Shown here one piece after another: positions 42,325-50,443 of a stretch of 64,000 nucleotides of DNA (the stretch's first letter is position 1; every line of letters begins with the position of its first letter). The stretch covers positions 1 through 64,000 of the forward strand of contig NZ_BAHC01000069.1 of NCBI RefSeq assembly GCF_000298195.1, read 5' to 3'. The stretch is from Gordonia rhizosphera NBRC 16068. GTDB lineage: Bacteria > Actinomycetota > Actinomycetes > Mycobacteriales > Mycobacteriaceae. A model generated the notes under the pieces. The model did no database searches and had not been told where the DNA came from. It was given only the letters and a program-made list of their open reading frames with translations. The position numbers were made by a program, and so were the translations under genes.

Positions 42325-43779
42325 TCAGATCTTGGTGTAGACGGACTTGGTCTGCAGGTAGGTTTCGATACCCTCGCGTCCGAACTCGTGACCCCAGCCG
42401 GACTGTTTGTAGCCGCCGAAGGGCATCGACTGGTCGAAGACCATCTGGCAGTTGAGGGTCACGGTTCCGGCCTGTAGGCGCTTGGCGAGGTTGTGCGCAC
42501 GTTCGACATTGCTCGTCCATGCCGTCGCAGCCAGGCCGTAGTCGGAGTTGTTGGCCAGCGCGATCACTTCATCGTCGTCGTCGAAGGGCATCATCGCGAC
42601 GACCGGTCCGAAGATCTCACGCTGGTAGAGACTCATCGCCGGGTCGACGTCGGTGACCACCGTGGGATGCACGAAGTAGCCGCGCCGGTCCAGGCGGTGC
42701 CCACCGGTGACCACCTCGACACCGTCCTTCTTGCCTTCCTCGACGAAGCCCATGACCCTCTTGAGTTGCTTCTCGCTGATCAGTGGCCCGACGTGGACTC
42801 CCTCCTCCTTGGGGCCACCGAGTTGCAGGCCGTTCGCCACTCCCGCGATACCCTCCACCACACGGTCGTAGACGCTGCGCTGGACAAAGATCCGCGAGCC
42901 ACAGATGCAGCCCTGCCCGGAGTGGATGAAGATGCCCATGGCCGCCATCAAGACCGCGGTGTCGATGTCGGCGTCCTCATAGATCAGCACCGGGGACTTG
43001 CCCCCGAGTTCGAGCGAGACCCGCTTCAGATTGCCCGCTGCCGCCGCGACGATCTGTTTGCCGACCTCAGTCGAGCCGGTGAACGCGATCTTGTCCACGC
43101 CGGGGTGCTCGGTGAGCGCCTTGCCGGCCGTATGACCATAGCCCTGTACGAGATTGGCAACGCCCTCGGGCACACCCGCCTCGTCGAGGATCTTGTGCAG
43201 CAGAACTGCGGACATCGGCGTCTCCTCGGGCGCCTTCACCACACAGCTGCATCCAGCCGCGAGTGCCGGCGCGAGTTTCACCGCCCAGTTGAACACCGGG
43301 CCGTTCCACGGATAGATCAGGCCCACCACGGGATACGGCTCCTTGAGCGTGTACCCGTGCATGTTGGAGAACATCTGGGCGATTCCGCCCGTCATCTGAA
43401 TATCGTGGGCGATGCCGTTGAGCTTCGTGCACCACCCCGCGTAATAGCGGAACAGTTCCGCCGCGGTGCCCATGATGGCCTCTGCCTGATCGAGCGGCAT
43501 TCCGGTGTTGGCCGAGTCCAGTGCGGCCAGGTCCGCCGCGCGGGCCTCGATCAGGTCGCCGACCCGCCACAACACCTTTGCGCGTTCGCCGGGGGCCTTG
43601 CCCTGCCAGACACCCGCATCGAAGGCCTCCCTCGCCCGTGCCACGGCCTCGTCGATCGCCTTGGCCCCACCATCGGTGAACTCCGCGATCTGCTCCTCGG
43701 AGACCGGATCGATGACGGGGATGACGTCGCCATATCCCGGCCGCTTGCGGAGTTCGTCCACGATCGTCTGTACAACCAT
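42325..43779 (-). CDS. NAD(P)-dependent aldehyde dehydrogenase (second)
   Basis: 484 residues. Catalytic Glu in LELGGKSPV and Cys in HSGQGCICGSR, cofactor motif FTGSTEVGK. C-terminal MPFGGYKQSGWGHEFG is typical of betaine/aldehyde dehydrogenases. It follows an alcohol-oxidising SDR in the same operon, so alcohol to aldehyde to acid is the likely sequence. Confidence 0.92.
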   Translation of the reverse strand: MVVQTIVDELRKRPGYGDVIPVIDPVSEEQIAEFTDGGAKAIDEAVARAREAFDAGVWQGKAPGERAKVLWRVGDLIEARAADLAALDSANTGMPLDQAEAIMGTAAELFRYYAGWCTKLNGIAHDIQMTGGIAQMFSNMHGYTLKEPYPVVGLIYPWNGPVFNWAVKLAPALAAGCSCVVKAPEETPMSAVLLHKILDEAGVPEGVANLVQGYGHTAGKALTEHPGVDKIAFTGSTEVGKQIVAAAAGNLKRVSLELGGKSPVLIYEDADIDTAVLMAAMGIFIHSGQGCICGSRIFVQRSVYDRVVEGIAGVANGLQLGGPKEEGVHVGPLISEKQLKRVMGFVEEGKKDGVEVVTGGHRLDRRGYFVHPTVVTDVDPAMSLYQREIFGPVVAMMPFDDDDEVIALANNSDYGLAATAWTSNVERAHNLAKRLQAGTVTLNCQMVFDQSMPFGGYKQSGWGHEFGREGIETYLQTKSVYTKI

Positions 43780-43848
43780 CCTGCTTACCTCACTCGTCTC
43801 GGTTGGTCTCGCGGTTTACCCCACGAGGGAGTCGTGCTCCGACCAGTA

Positions 43849-44175
43849 CTACTCACGCAATCTGCGTTTGAAGAGAGTGCCGCTCGTTTCTCGTGGCAAC
43901 TCGTCGACGAAATCCACTGCGCGAGGACACTTGTAGCCGGCGATCCGAGCCCGGGCATGCGCCATCAGTTCTGCGGCGAGGGCGTTCTCGGTCTCCTGCG
44001 GATAGATGTTGACCCCGCCGGAAATGATCACGTCCCGCAGGGCGCGGGCCAATGTCCGCGATCGGACCTCGAGCTCTTCGAAGGTGGCGGTTTCTCCAGC
44101 GGCGCCCATCACGATCGCCGTCTTCGTCGGTGTCTTCAGCGCATGGTGGGCGAGAGTCATCGGCGCGACGGCCAT
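43849..44175 (-). pseudogene. Doubly deleted acyl-CoA ligase relic
   Basis: 108 codons carry only the first and last pieces of an ANL ligase. The N-terminal piece TPTKTAIVMGAAGETATF...TLARALR joins directly to A8, DVIISGGVNIYPQETENAL, removing some 300 residues including the P-loop. A second join leads to AAELMAHARARIAGYKCPR. The catalytic A10 lysine (TGK) is SGT. The frame stays open, so a short peptide may be made, but it cannot be a ligase. Two island operators precede it, so it was once first in its operon. Confidence 0.85.
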
Positions 44176-44197
44176 GAGCAGCACCCCCTATCGCGCT

Positions 44198-44212
44198 AAG
44201 AATCATGTTCTT
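44198..44212. promoter_or_regulatory. Island operator 6: AAGAATCATGTTCTT
   Basis: Near-perfect palindrome, 23 bp upstream of the ligase relic. Paired with operator 7, centre distance 22 bp. Confidence 0.65.
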
Positions 44213-44219
44213 TCACTGT

Positions 44220-44234
44220 AAGAATTACATTCTA
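44220..44234. promoter_or_regulatory. Island operator 7: AAGAATTACATTCTA
   Basis: Extends to TAAGAATTACATTCTAA. Together with operator 6 it stands ahead of the minus-strand operon 44175 to 40346 and beyond the 3' end of the tetR gene. Confidence 0.65.
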
Positions 44235-44296
44235 ACAGTGGATCGACAAGCCCTACCGCCAAACGATATGCATCCGCGCCGAGCCCTCGCGGTTCG

Positions 44297-44956
44297 TCAC
44301 GCCTTGGGCGCCGCCCCGGTCACCATCCGCAGCAGTGCTGCGACGATTCGTTCGGCATCCTCCGACGTCGGTTGCACCTGGCGCCACAAGTGGTCGGTGA
44401 GAATACCGAGAGTCGAGTGTGCGGCCAGCTGCGCTTCCAGAAACGGCTCCGCACTGCCCAACTCGGCAAACGGCTGATGAAGGAGTTCGGCGAGCCGGGC
44501 GCCGACCGCAGGCGGCGAGGAAGTGATCCCGGCGCCGGCACCCCCGGCATTCCAGAGCACCGCCCGCGTCGTCCGCGCCGATTCGGCTTCAGCTTGTGAC
44601 AGGACGCCGTGGACCCAGCGCACGACACGGTCGCGGGGCGTCGCCTCCTTTCCCATTTGGTGGGCGATGTAATCGTGGAGGCGGTCGGTGCCGTCCTCCA
44701 GGATGGCCGCTACGAGTTCGTCCTTGGAGCGGAAGTGGCGGTAGAACGCATCGTTCGAGAGCCCTGCGGCAGAGACGATATCGGCGACGCGCGGCTTGCC
44801 CGATGTCCCGGTCGTTGCCATCACCGCGCGCCCTGCGTCGATCAGGCGGCCGACCTCCGATGCGTACATGGCCTCGCGATTCGCCACAGCACGAGAAGCG
44901 ATGCGCCGCGCGACGCCGGATCCCTCCACCGCCGACGACCCGGTAACGGTCACCAT
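44297..44956 (-). CDS. TetR-family regulator, candidate repressor of the island
   Basis: 219 residues. The HTH reads GKPRVADIVSAAGLSNDAFYRHFRSKDELVAAI after an unusually long N-terminal extension of about 35 residues. The C-terminal ligand domain is unassigned. It is flanked on both sides by paired GAGAAT-type palindromes (44198-44234 and 44977-45012), the latter only 21 bp from its start, as expected for autoregulation. It is the only regulator in the window with these boxes at its own promoter, so it is the best candidate for controlling all nine promoters. Direct evidence is lacking. Confidence 0.88.
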   Translation of the reverse strand: MVTVTGSSAVEGSGVARRIASRAVANREAMYASEVGRLIDAGRAVMATTGTSGKPRVADIVSAAGLSNDAFYRHFRSKDELVAAILEDGTDRLHDYIAHQMGKEATPRDRVVRWVHGVLSQAEAESARTTRAVLWNAGGAGAGITSSPPAVGARLAELLHQPFAELGSAEPFLEAQLAAHSTLGILTDHLWRQVQPTSEDAERIVAALLRMVTGAAPKA

Positions 44957-44976
44957 CGAACTCGGTTTCGAGAGTT

Positions 44977-44991
44977 CAGAATTGCATTCTG
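44977..44991. promoter_or_regulatory. Island operator 8: CAGAATTGCATTCTG (perfect palindrome)
   Basis: Perfect arms around TGC, nearest to the tetR start. Confidence 0.75.
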
Positions 44992-44997
44992 TCGCAT

Positions 44998-45012
44998 GAG
45001 AACTATATTCTC
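44998..45012. promoter_or_regulatory. Island operator 9: GAGAACTATATTCTC
   Basis: Flanking T and A give 17-bp symmetry. Centred 21 bp from operator 8 and overlapping the -10-like TATATT of the acyl-CoA dehydrogenase promoter. Confidence 0.75.
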
Positions 45013-45033
45013 ATACGCAGAGAGGAGCCGCAA

Positions 45034-46335
45034 ATGGCATGGGATTTCGAAACCGACCCGCAGTATCAGGAGCAACTGGACTGGGCGGCGGAGTTCGTCA
45101 GCAGCGAGGTCGAGCCGCTCGACCAGATCTGGCCGCACGAACAGTTCGTGCCGTTGGACGGCGCACGACGCAAGGCGGTCGATCCGCTCAAGGACGAGGT
45201 ACGCAAGCGTGGGCTCTGGGCCACTCATCTCGGCCCCGGACTCGGTGGGCAAGGACATGGTCAGCTCAAGCTGGCACTGCTGAACGAGATCCTCGGACGG
45301 TCTTCCTGGGCGCCCATCGTCTTCGGCTGTCAGGCACCGGACACCGGGAACGCGGAGATCATCGCCCACTTCGGCACCGAGGCACAGAAGCAGCGCTATC
45401 TGCGGCCGCTGCTCGCCGGGGAGATCTTCTCGTCGTACTCGATGACCGAACCGCATGCGGGCGCGGATCCGACGATGTTCGAGACCCGGGCGGTCCGCGA
45501 CGGCGACGACTGGATCATCAACGGCTGGAAGTACTTCTCCTCCAACGCCGCGACCGCATCCTTCCTGATCGTCATGGCGGTCACCGATCCCGAAGTGAGC
45601 GCCTACCAAGGCATGTCGATGTTCCTCGTGCCGACCGACACACCGGGCATCGAGATCGTCCGCAACGTCGGCCTCTATGGCGAACCGATGAACGGCGGTT
45701 CGCACGCACTGATCCGTTACAACGCAGTACGAGTGCCCGCGGAAGCACTGCTCGGCGGTGAGGGACAAGCGTTCGCGATCGCCCAGACACGACTCGGCGG
45801 CGGGCGGATCCACCACGCGATGCGCACCATCGGGCTGGCCCAGAAGGCGCTGGACATGATGTGCGAGCGGGCGCTGAGTCGGGTGACGGCCGGGAGCAAG
45901 CTGTCCGACAAACAGTTCGTCCAGGGCTACATCGCCGACTCGTACGCGCAGCTCACACAGTTCCGGCTCCTTGTGCTCTACACCGCCTGGGAGATCGACA
46001 AGTACCAGGACTACCGGAAGGTCCGCAAAGACATCGCCGCTGTCAAGGTGGTCATGCCGACCGTTCTGCACGACATCGCGTGGCGCGCAATGCAGGTCCA
46101 CGGAGCACTCGGTGTCACCAATGAGATGCCGTTCCTCACGATGATCCACGGCGCTGGGGTGATGGGGCTCGCCGACGGACCCACCGAGGTGCACAAGATG
46201 ACCGTGGCCCGTCAGGTCCTACGCGGCCACGCACCCTCCGACGACGTGTGGCCAACGCGCTGGATTCCGAAACTCGAAACCGCCGCTCGCGAGAAGTATG
46301 CGAGGTTCCTCGAACACGAAGTGGGTATCCAATGA
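45034..46335 (+). CDS. Acyl-CoA dehydrogenase of the ACAD10/11 type
   Basis: 433-residue flavoenzyme. The segments DTGNAEIIAHFGTEAQK, SMTEPHAGADPTMFE, GWKYFSSNAA and especially LGGGRIHHAMRTIGLAQKAL closely resemble mammalian ACAD10/ACAD11 and bacterial LvaC-like enzymes, which work with an APH-type kinase on 4-hydroxyacyl-CoA. Here the kinase gene follows with a four-base overlap, supporting this assignment. ATG 45034 follows GAGAGGAG. First gene of a four-gene operon under operators 8 and 9. Confidence 0.88.
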   Translation: MAWDFETDPQYQEQLDWAAEFVSSEVEPLDQIWPHEQFVPLDGARRKAVDPLKDEVRKRGLWATHLGPGLGGQGHGQLKLALLNEILGRSSWAPIVFGCQAPDTGNAEIIAHFGTEAQKQRYLRPLLAGEIFSSYSMTEPHAGADPTMFETRAVRDGDDWIINGWKYFSSNAATASFLIVMAVTDPEVSAYQGMSMFLVPTDTPGIEIVRNVGLYGEPMNGGSHALIRYNAVRVPAEALLGGEGQAFAIAQTRLGGGRIHHAMRTIGLAQKALDMMCERALSRVTAGSKLSDKQFVQGYIADSYAQLTQFRLLVLYTAWEIDKYQDYRKVRKDIAAVKVVMPTVLHDIAWRAMQVHGALGVTNEMPFLTMIHGAGVMGLADGPTEVHKMTVARQVLRGHAPSDDVWPTRWIPKLETAAREKYARFLEHEVGIQ

Positions 46336-47351
46336 TCGACATCGACCGACTCGCCGACTGGATGGATGGCACCGGACTACCCGGCAAGGGCGAACCCATC
46401 GAGGCGCGATTCCTCTCCGGCGGAACACAGAACGAGATCTACGAGATCGCTCGCGGTGCGGAACGCTGCGTCATCCGCATCCCACCCGCGACCGCACCGG
46501 CCGACCGGGACCGGGGCATTCTGCGGGAATGGCGCATCATCGAGGCGCTGGACGGTACGGATGTCCCGCACACGAAAGCGATCGCAGCCTGTGACGACAC
46601 GTCCATCCTCGGCCGGGCGTTCTACCTCATGGGGTTCGTCGACGGCTGGTCCCCGATGGACCACAAACGGTGGCCGGCCCCCTTCGACACCGACCTCACC
46701 CTGCGGCCCGAACTCGGCTATCAACTCGCCGAGGGTATCGCGTTGCTGTCCAAGGTGGATTGGCGTGCGAAGGGTCTGGGCGATCTCGGTCGACCGGACG
46801 GATTCCACGAACGCCAGGTGCAGCGGTGGACCGGATTCTTCGAACGCATCAAGGGGCGCGAACTCGACGGCATGGATGTCGCCACACGGTGGCTGGAGAC
46901 CCATCGACCGATCGACTACATCCCCGGACTCATGCACGGCGACTACCAGTTCGCCAACGTCATGTTCCGTCACGGTGCGCCCGCTCGCCTCGCGGCCGTC
47001 GTCGACTGGGAGATGGGCACCGTCGGAGATCCGAAGCTCGACCTCGCCTGGATGCTGCTGAACTGGCCCGACGACACCTCATCGGAGGCCGCCTCGCAGG
47101 CCAGCTATGTCGACCTGCGGGGACTGCCCAGCCGACCGGAGGTCGTCGAGCATTACGCGAACGTATCCGGTCGGCAGGTCGATGATCTCGACTACTACCT
47201 CGTGCTGGCCCATTGGAAACTGGCCATCGTCCTCGAACAGGGCTTTCAGCGAGCCGGCGACGACCACAAGCTCCTATCCTTCGGCCCGATCGTGCCGACC
47301 CTGATGGCGTCGGCAGCCGAGTTGGCCGAATCGACGGACTACCGCTCATGA
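46332..47351 (+). CDS. APH-family kinase (putative hydroxyacyl-CoA kinase)
   Basis: 339 residues of the aminoglycoside-phosphotransferase/choline-kinase fold. The catalytic loop LMHGDYQFANVMF and the metal-binding VVDWEMGTVGDPKLDLAW are intact. Given the overlapping ACAD11-like gene it is not an antibiotic-resistance gene. In the ACAD11/LvaA system such kinases phosphorylate a 4-hydroxyacyl-CoA before dehydrogenase-catalysed loss of phosphate. ATG 46332 overlaps the dehydrogenase stop; an enoyl-CoA hydratase follows, overlapping as well. Confidence 0.85.
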   Translation: MIDIDRLADWMDGTGLPGKGEPIEARFLSGGTQNEIYEIARGAERCVIRIPPATAPADRDRGILREWRIIEALDGTDVPHTKAIAACDDTSILGRAFYLMGFVDGWSPMDHKRWPAPFDTDLTLRPELGYQLAEGIALLSKVDWRAKGLGDLGRPDGFHERQVQRWTGFFERIKGRELDGMDVATRWLETHRPIDYIPGLMHGDYQFANVMFRHGAPARLAAVVDWEMGTVGDPKLDLAWMLLNWPDDTSSEAASQASYVDLRGLPSRPEVVEHYANVSGRQVDDLDYYLVLAHWKLAIVLEQGFQRAGDDHKLLSFGPIVPTLMASAAELAESTDYRS

Positions 47352-48130
47352 CGACACGGGCGAACGAACTGCTCAGCCGGCGGCAGGGTTCCAGCCTGGT
47401 CCTGACCCTCAACCGCCCGGAGGCGCGAAATGCCCTCACCGGGCATCTGATCCGCGCGATCGGGGACGCTGTGATCGAGGCCGAGAACGACCCCGAGATC
47501 CGTGCCATCGTCTTGACGGCCAGCGGGGATCGGGCGTTCTGTGCGGGAATGGATCTGCGCAGCTTCGCCGAGGGCGGTGACATCGGCACCGGCGACGATC
47601 CGGCCACCACGGCCTACTATCGGCTCACCCGCGGCGAGACCGCGATGCCGGCCATCGGCGCGGTGAACGGGGTCGCGATCGGCGGAGGTCTCGAACTGCT
47701 TCTCGGCTGCGACCTCATCGTCGCCACCGCCGAGGCCCGGTTCGGTCTCCCCGAGGCGAAACGGGGTCTCTTCCCCGGTGGTGGGGGCACCGGCATCGGT
47801 ACCCGAATCCCGCTCAGCGCCGCGCTGGAGATGACGCTTACGGGCGAGTTCCTCAGCGCGCAAAGAGCTTTCGATCTCGGTCTGGTCAACGCGGTCGTTG
47901 CGGCCGATGATCTCGTCGCCACCGCACTGGACTATGCGGGTCGGGTCGGGTCGTGCGCTCCGCTGAGTCTGGCCGCGTGCAAGGAACTGGTCCGGCTCGC
48001 GGTGACGGACCCGAGTCAGGTCACTGAACGCCTGTCCCACTGGCAGTCGGTGGTGTTCACCAGCGAGGACGCGATCGAAGGCGCGACCGCCTTCATGCAG
48101 AAGCGGCAGCCGCGGTGGAAGGGACGCTGA
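47348..48130 (+). CDS. Enoyl-CoA hydratase
   Basis: 260 residues. Oxyanion segments DRAFCAGMDLRSF and GAVNGVAIGGGLELLLGCDL, and the Glu-bearing GLPEAKRGLFPGGGG. It would hydrate the enoyl-CoA made by the dehydrogenase. The ATG overlaps the kinase stop. Confidence 0.88.
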   Translation: MTTRANELLSRRQGSSLVLTLNRPEARNALTGHLIRAIGDAVIEAENDPEIRAIVLTASGDRAFCAGMDLRSFAEGGDIGTGDDPATTAYYRLTRGETAMPAIGAVNGVAIGGGLELLLGCDLIVATAEARFGLPEAKRGLFPGGGGTGIGTRIPLSAALEMTLTGEFLSAQRAFDLGLVNAVVAADDLVATALDYAGRVGSCAPLSLAACKELVRLAVTDPSQVTERLSHWQSVVFTSEDAIEGATAFMQKRQPRWKGR

Positions 48131-48131
48131 G

Positions 48132-49115
48132 GTGGGCATTCGCGCCGCGGTGTGCGAACACCACGGACCGCCGGAGACCGTGACGGTCCGGGATACCGCG
48201 CGGCAGCAAATCGGCGACGACACAGTCCGGGTCGCCGTCGCGTTCGCCGCGGTCAATTTCCCCGACGTGCTGGTGGTCGCCGACGATTACCAGATCAGCG
48301 TGCCGACCCCCTTCACCCCCGGAAGCGAGTTCGCCGGGTTCGTGACCGAGGTCGGCGCCCGGGTCGAGGAGTACGCTGTGGGCGACCGCGTCACTGGGAC
48401 AGGCCTTTTCGGTGCCTTCGCACAGGAAGTGGTCACCGATTCGCACAAGCTGAGTCCGATTCCCGACGGTCTCCCCGCGCGGCTGGCGGCCGCCTCGGGG
48501 GTCGCCTACCGCACCGCACACCACTCGCTGCGTTCGGTCGCCCGGATCCGGAAGGGTGACCCAGTGGTTGTCCTCGGCGCCGGCGGCGGAGTCGGTCTGG
48601 CCGCGGTTGCGATCGGCCACGCCCTCGGGGCAGAGGTGATCGCGGTGGCCTCCTCCCCGGACAAGCTCGCGGCCGCCCGGCGACACGGTGCACGCCACCT
48701 CGTCAATCACCGCGAGGTCGACCTGCGCTCCGCGCTCAAGGAGATCGTGCCCCGTGGTGCAGCGGCGGTGATCGACCCCGTCGGTGGAGATCTCACCGAA
48801 CCCGCACTGCGCGCCCTGGGCCGAGGCGGCCGTCTCGTGACGGTCGGTTTCGCATCCGGCGAGGTCCCGCGAATCCCGCTCAATCTGGTCCTGGTCAAAG
48901 GAGTTCAGATCCTGGGCTTCCAGTTCGGTGACATCGCACCGGATGAGTTCGACCGCAACGAAGAAGAGCTCCGCACCCTCATCACCTCGGGACAGGTGGT
49001 GCCACACATCGGTGCGGAATTCGGTCTCGATGAGACAGCCGCCGCGCTGCGCATGGTCGCGGACGGCCGGGCCATCGGCAAAGTCTTGATCCGGGTCGGC
49101 GGGTGCGGCCCGTGA
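48132..49115 (+). CDS. Zinc-free MDR family NADPH:quinone oxidoreductase/enoyl reductase
   Basis: 327 residues. NFPDVLVVADDYQ, GSEFAGFVTEVG and VLGAGGGVGLAAVAIGHALGA show a quinone-oxidoreductase-type MDR without structural zinc cysteines. It reduces quinones or activated double bonds. Starts at GTG 48132, one base after the hydratase stop; last gene of the operon. Confidence 0.88.
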   Translation: MGIRAAVCEHHGPPETVTVRDTARQQIGDDTVRVAVAFAAVNFPDVLVVADDYQISVPTPFTPGSEFAGFVTEVGARVEEYAVGDRVTGTGLFGAFAQEVVTDSHKLSPIPDGLPARLAAASGVAYRTAHHSLRSVARIRKGDPVVVLGAGGGVGLAAVAIGHALGAEVIAVASSPDKLAAARRHGARHLVNHREVDLRSALKEIVPRGAAAVIDPVGGDLTEPALRALGRGGRLVTVGFASGEVPRIPLNLVLVKGVQILGFQFGDIAPDEFDRNEEELRTLITSGQVVPHIGAEFGLDETAAALRMVADGRAIGKVLIRVGGCGP

Positions 49116-49182
49116 ACGCGTGCGCATTTGCGTGACGGCGCGTGTTCGCCGGCGACACCCGCTGTGCGCGACCCGCCCGGGT

Positions 49183-49659
49183 TCAGCCGGCCGGCACCAG
49201 CGATTCGCACCGGGCGGTGCTCGCGATCCGGAAGGACTCGACCGGCGTCACTCGATCATCACCCAGGTGGGCGGCCGCGCACGCCCGCCGCTTGAAAGCC
49301 TGCGCTGCGGCGCTCAACCGGTGCGGCACAGTGGCATACCTCGTATCCAGTTCCGTCACCTCCGGTCCCCAGAACCTGATGTCAGCCCTTCCGCTGTCGA
49401 TCGCGGCCAAAGTCCGCTTGTGGACCCGTTCGTCGCCCGTGAAAAGGCTCGTCGAGATCGCCAGCGCCTGCGGCCAGGGCCCATCCTTCCGGTTCTCGAG
49501 CGAGCAGCCGAGGTCGAAAACGGTGGCACCGAGAATACCCAGCGGGCGAGTGTTCCCACCCTCCAGCACGTGCACAGTCACATCCCAACCGGCCAACGAT
49601 TGATCAAACAGCCAGCCTCCGGTGTACTCGATGGCCTCCAGCGGATCCGACGCGATCAC
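49183..49659 (-). CDS. Conserved hypothetical protein coupled to tetR
   Basis: About 158 residues, not recognised. No signal peptide or membrane helix. Features are an N-terminal DPLEAIEYTGGWLFDQSLAGWDVTVHVL segment, LGCSLENRKDGPWPQALAI, and a C-terminus rich in Ala and Arg. GTG 49659 overlaps the stop of the TetR gene (GTGA), so the start is fixed and the two are cotranslated. It may act with or antagonise that regulator, which is speculation. Confidence 0.65.
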   Translation of the reverse strand: MIASDPLEAIEYTGGWLFDQSLAGWDVTVHVLEGGNTRPLGILGATVFDLGCSLENRKDGPWPQALAISTSLFTGDERVHKRTLAAIDSGRADIRFWGPEVTELDTRYATVPHRLSAAAQAFKRRACAAAHLGDDRVTPVESFRIASTARCESLVPAG

Positions 49660-50279
49660 GGCGAGGCGATAACGGAGGGGGCGACGTCGCGCGTCAGATC
49701 GCGCTCGAGAGATCTCACGTACTCCCGGAACACGGTTACCAGTGGAATTGACGGATCTAACAGCCATGAGGTTTCCATTCCATTGATGAAGGCGATGACT
49801 TCCACGGCCTTCTCGGCCGCGTCCAGGTCGGAACGGAAGCGCCCATCACGTTGACCACGCCGAATACCCTCGGCGACGGTCTCCACGGATGCGTGGTAGC
49901 GGAACAGCAAGCGGTCGTGCAGCGGGGCTTCCGGCTCCAGGTTCTCCGCCTGCAGCACGGTGAACATCCGAACCCGCTCCGGTGACCGTTCGAATCGCGC
50001 CGCGACATTCTCGAGTTGCTCGATGATGTCCCCCTGACGATCCGCGTGTTCGTCGTCGTCGGCGTCGCGGAGCGCGAGTACCGCGTGGAGCAACTGCGCC
50101 TTCGACTCGAAATGATGCAGGAGACCTGCGGGCGTGACGCCCGCCTCCGCCGCGATCTGCGCCACAGTCGTCGCTCGCCATCCGTTCCGGGCGAGCAAAC
50201 GCTGCGCCACCTCAAGGATGCGTTGCCTGCGTTCCTCTCCCTTGGCGAGAAGCGCTTCGTACGGACGTGGTTCAGTCAC
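49656..50279 (-). CDS. TetR-family regulator with own operator
   Basis: About 207 residues. HTH LARNGWRATTVAQIAAEAGVTPAGLLHHFESKAQL, then a ligand domain. GTG 50279 (VTEPRPYEAL) is the likely start; the frame extends to 50354, but that would begin inside the palindrome at 50339-50370. It neighbours the acyl-CoA dehydrogenase operon (50444 onwards), which is transcribed towards it on the same strand, so it may control only itself and the coupled hypothetical gene. Confidence 0.85.
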   Translation of the reverse strand: MTEPRPYEALLAKGEERRQRILEVAQRLLARNGWRATTVAQIAAEAGVTPAGLLHHFESKAQLLHAVLALRDADDDEHADRQGDIIEQLENVAARFERSPERVRMFTVLQAENLEPEAPLHDRLLFRYHASVETVAEGIRRGQRDGRFRSDLDAAEKAVEVIAFINGMETSWLLDPSIPLVTVFREYVRSLERDLTRDVAPSVIASP

Positions 50280-50338
50280 CAGTTTCCACTTTTTCGCCGC
50301 CACAGATGGTGTCACTGCTCTTCGGGGGCTGCCCCGAA

Positions 50339-50370
50339 CCAACCTAGTAAACACATAGTAGGTAGGTTGG
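50339..50370. promoter_or_regulatory. Operator CCAACCTA-N16-TAGGTTGG of the tetR at 49656
   Basis: Perfect 8-bp outer arms; an inner TAGTA / TAGTAG pair adds symmetry. It lies 60 bp upstream of the GTG, unlike the island boxes. Confidence 0.6.
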
Positions 50371-50443
50371 CCAAATGTGACAAGGGTCTCAGGAAATCTG
50401 ATGTGCGCAATGGTTCACAAGGTGCAGGTGGTCCGGCCCATGG

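Noticed and set aside
46332..47351. Aminoglycoside resistance gene
   Set aside because: APH fold is shared, but overlap with an ACAD11-like dehydrogenase and an enoyl hydratase places it in catabolism.
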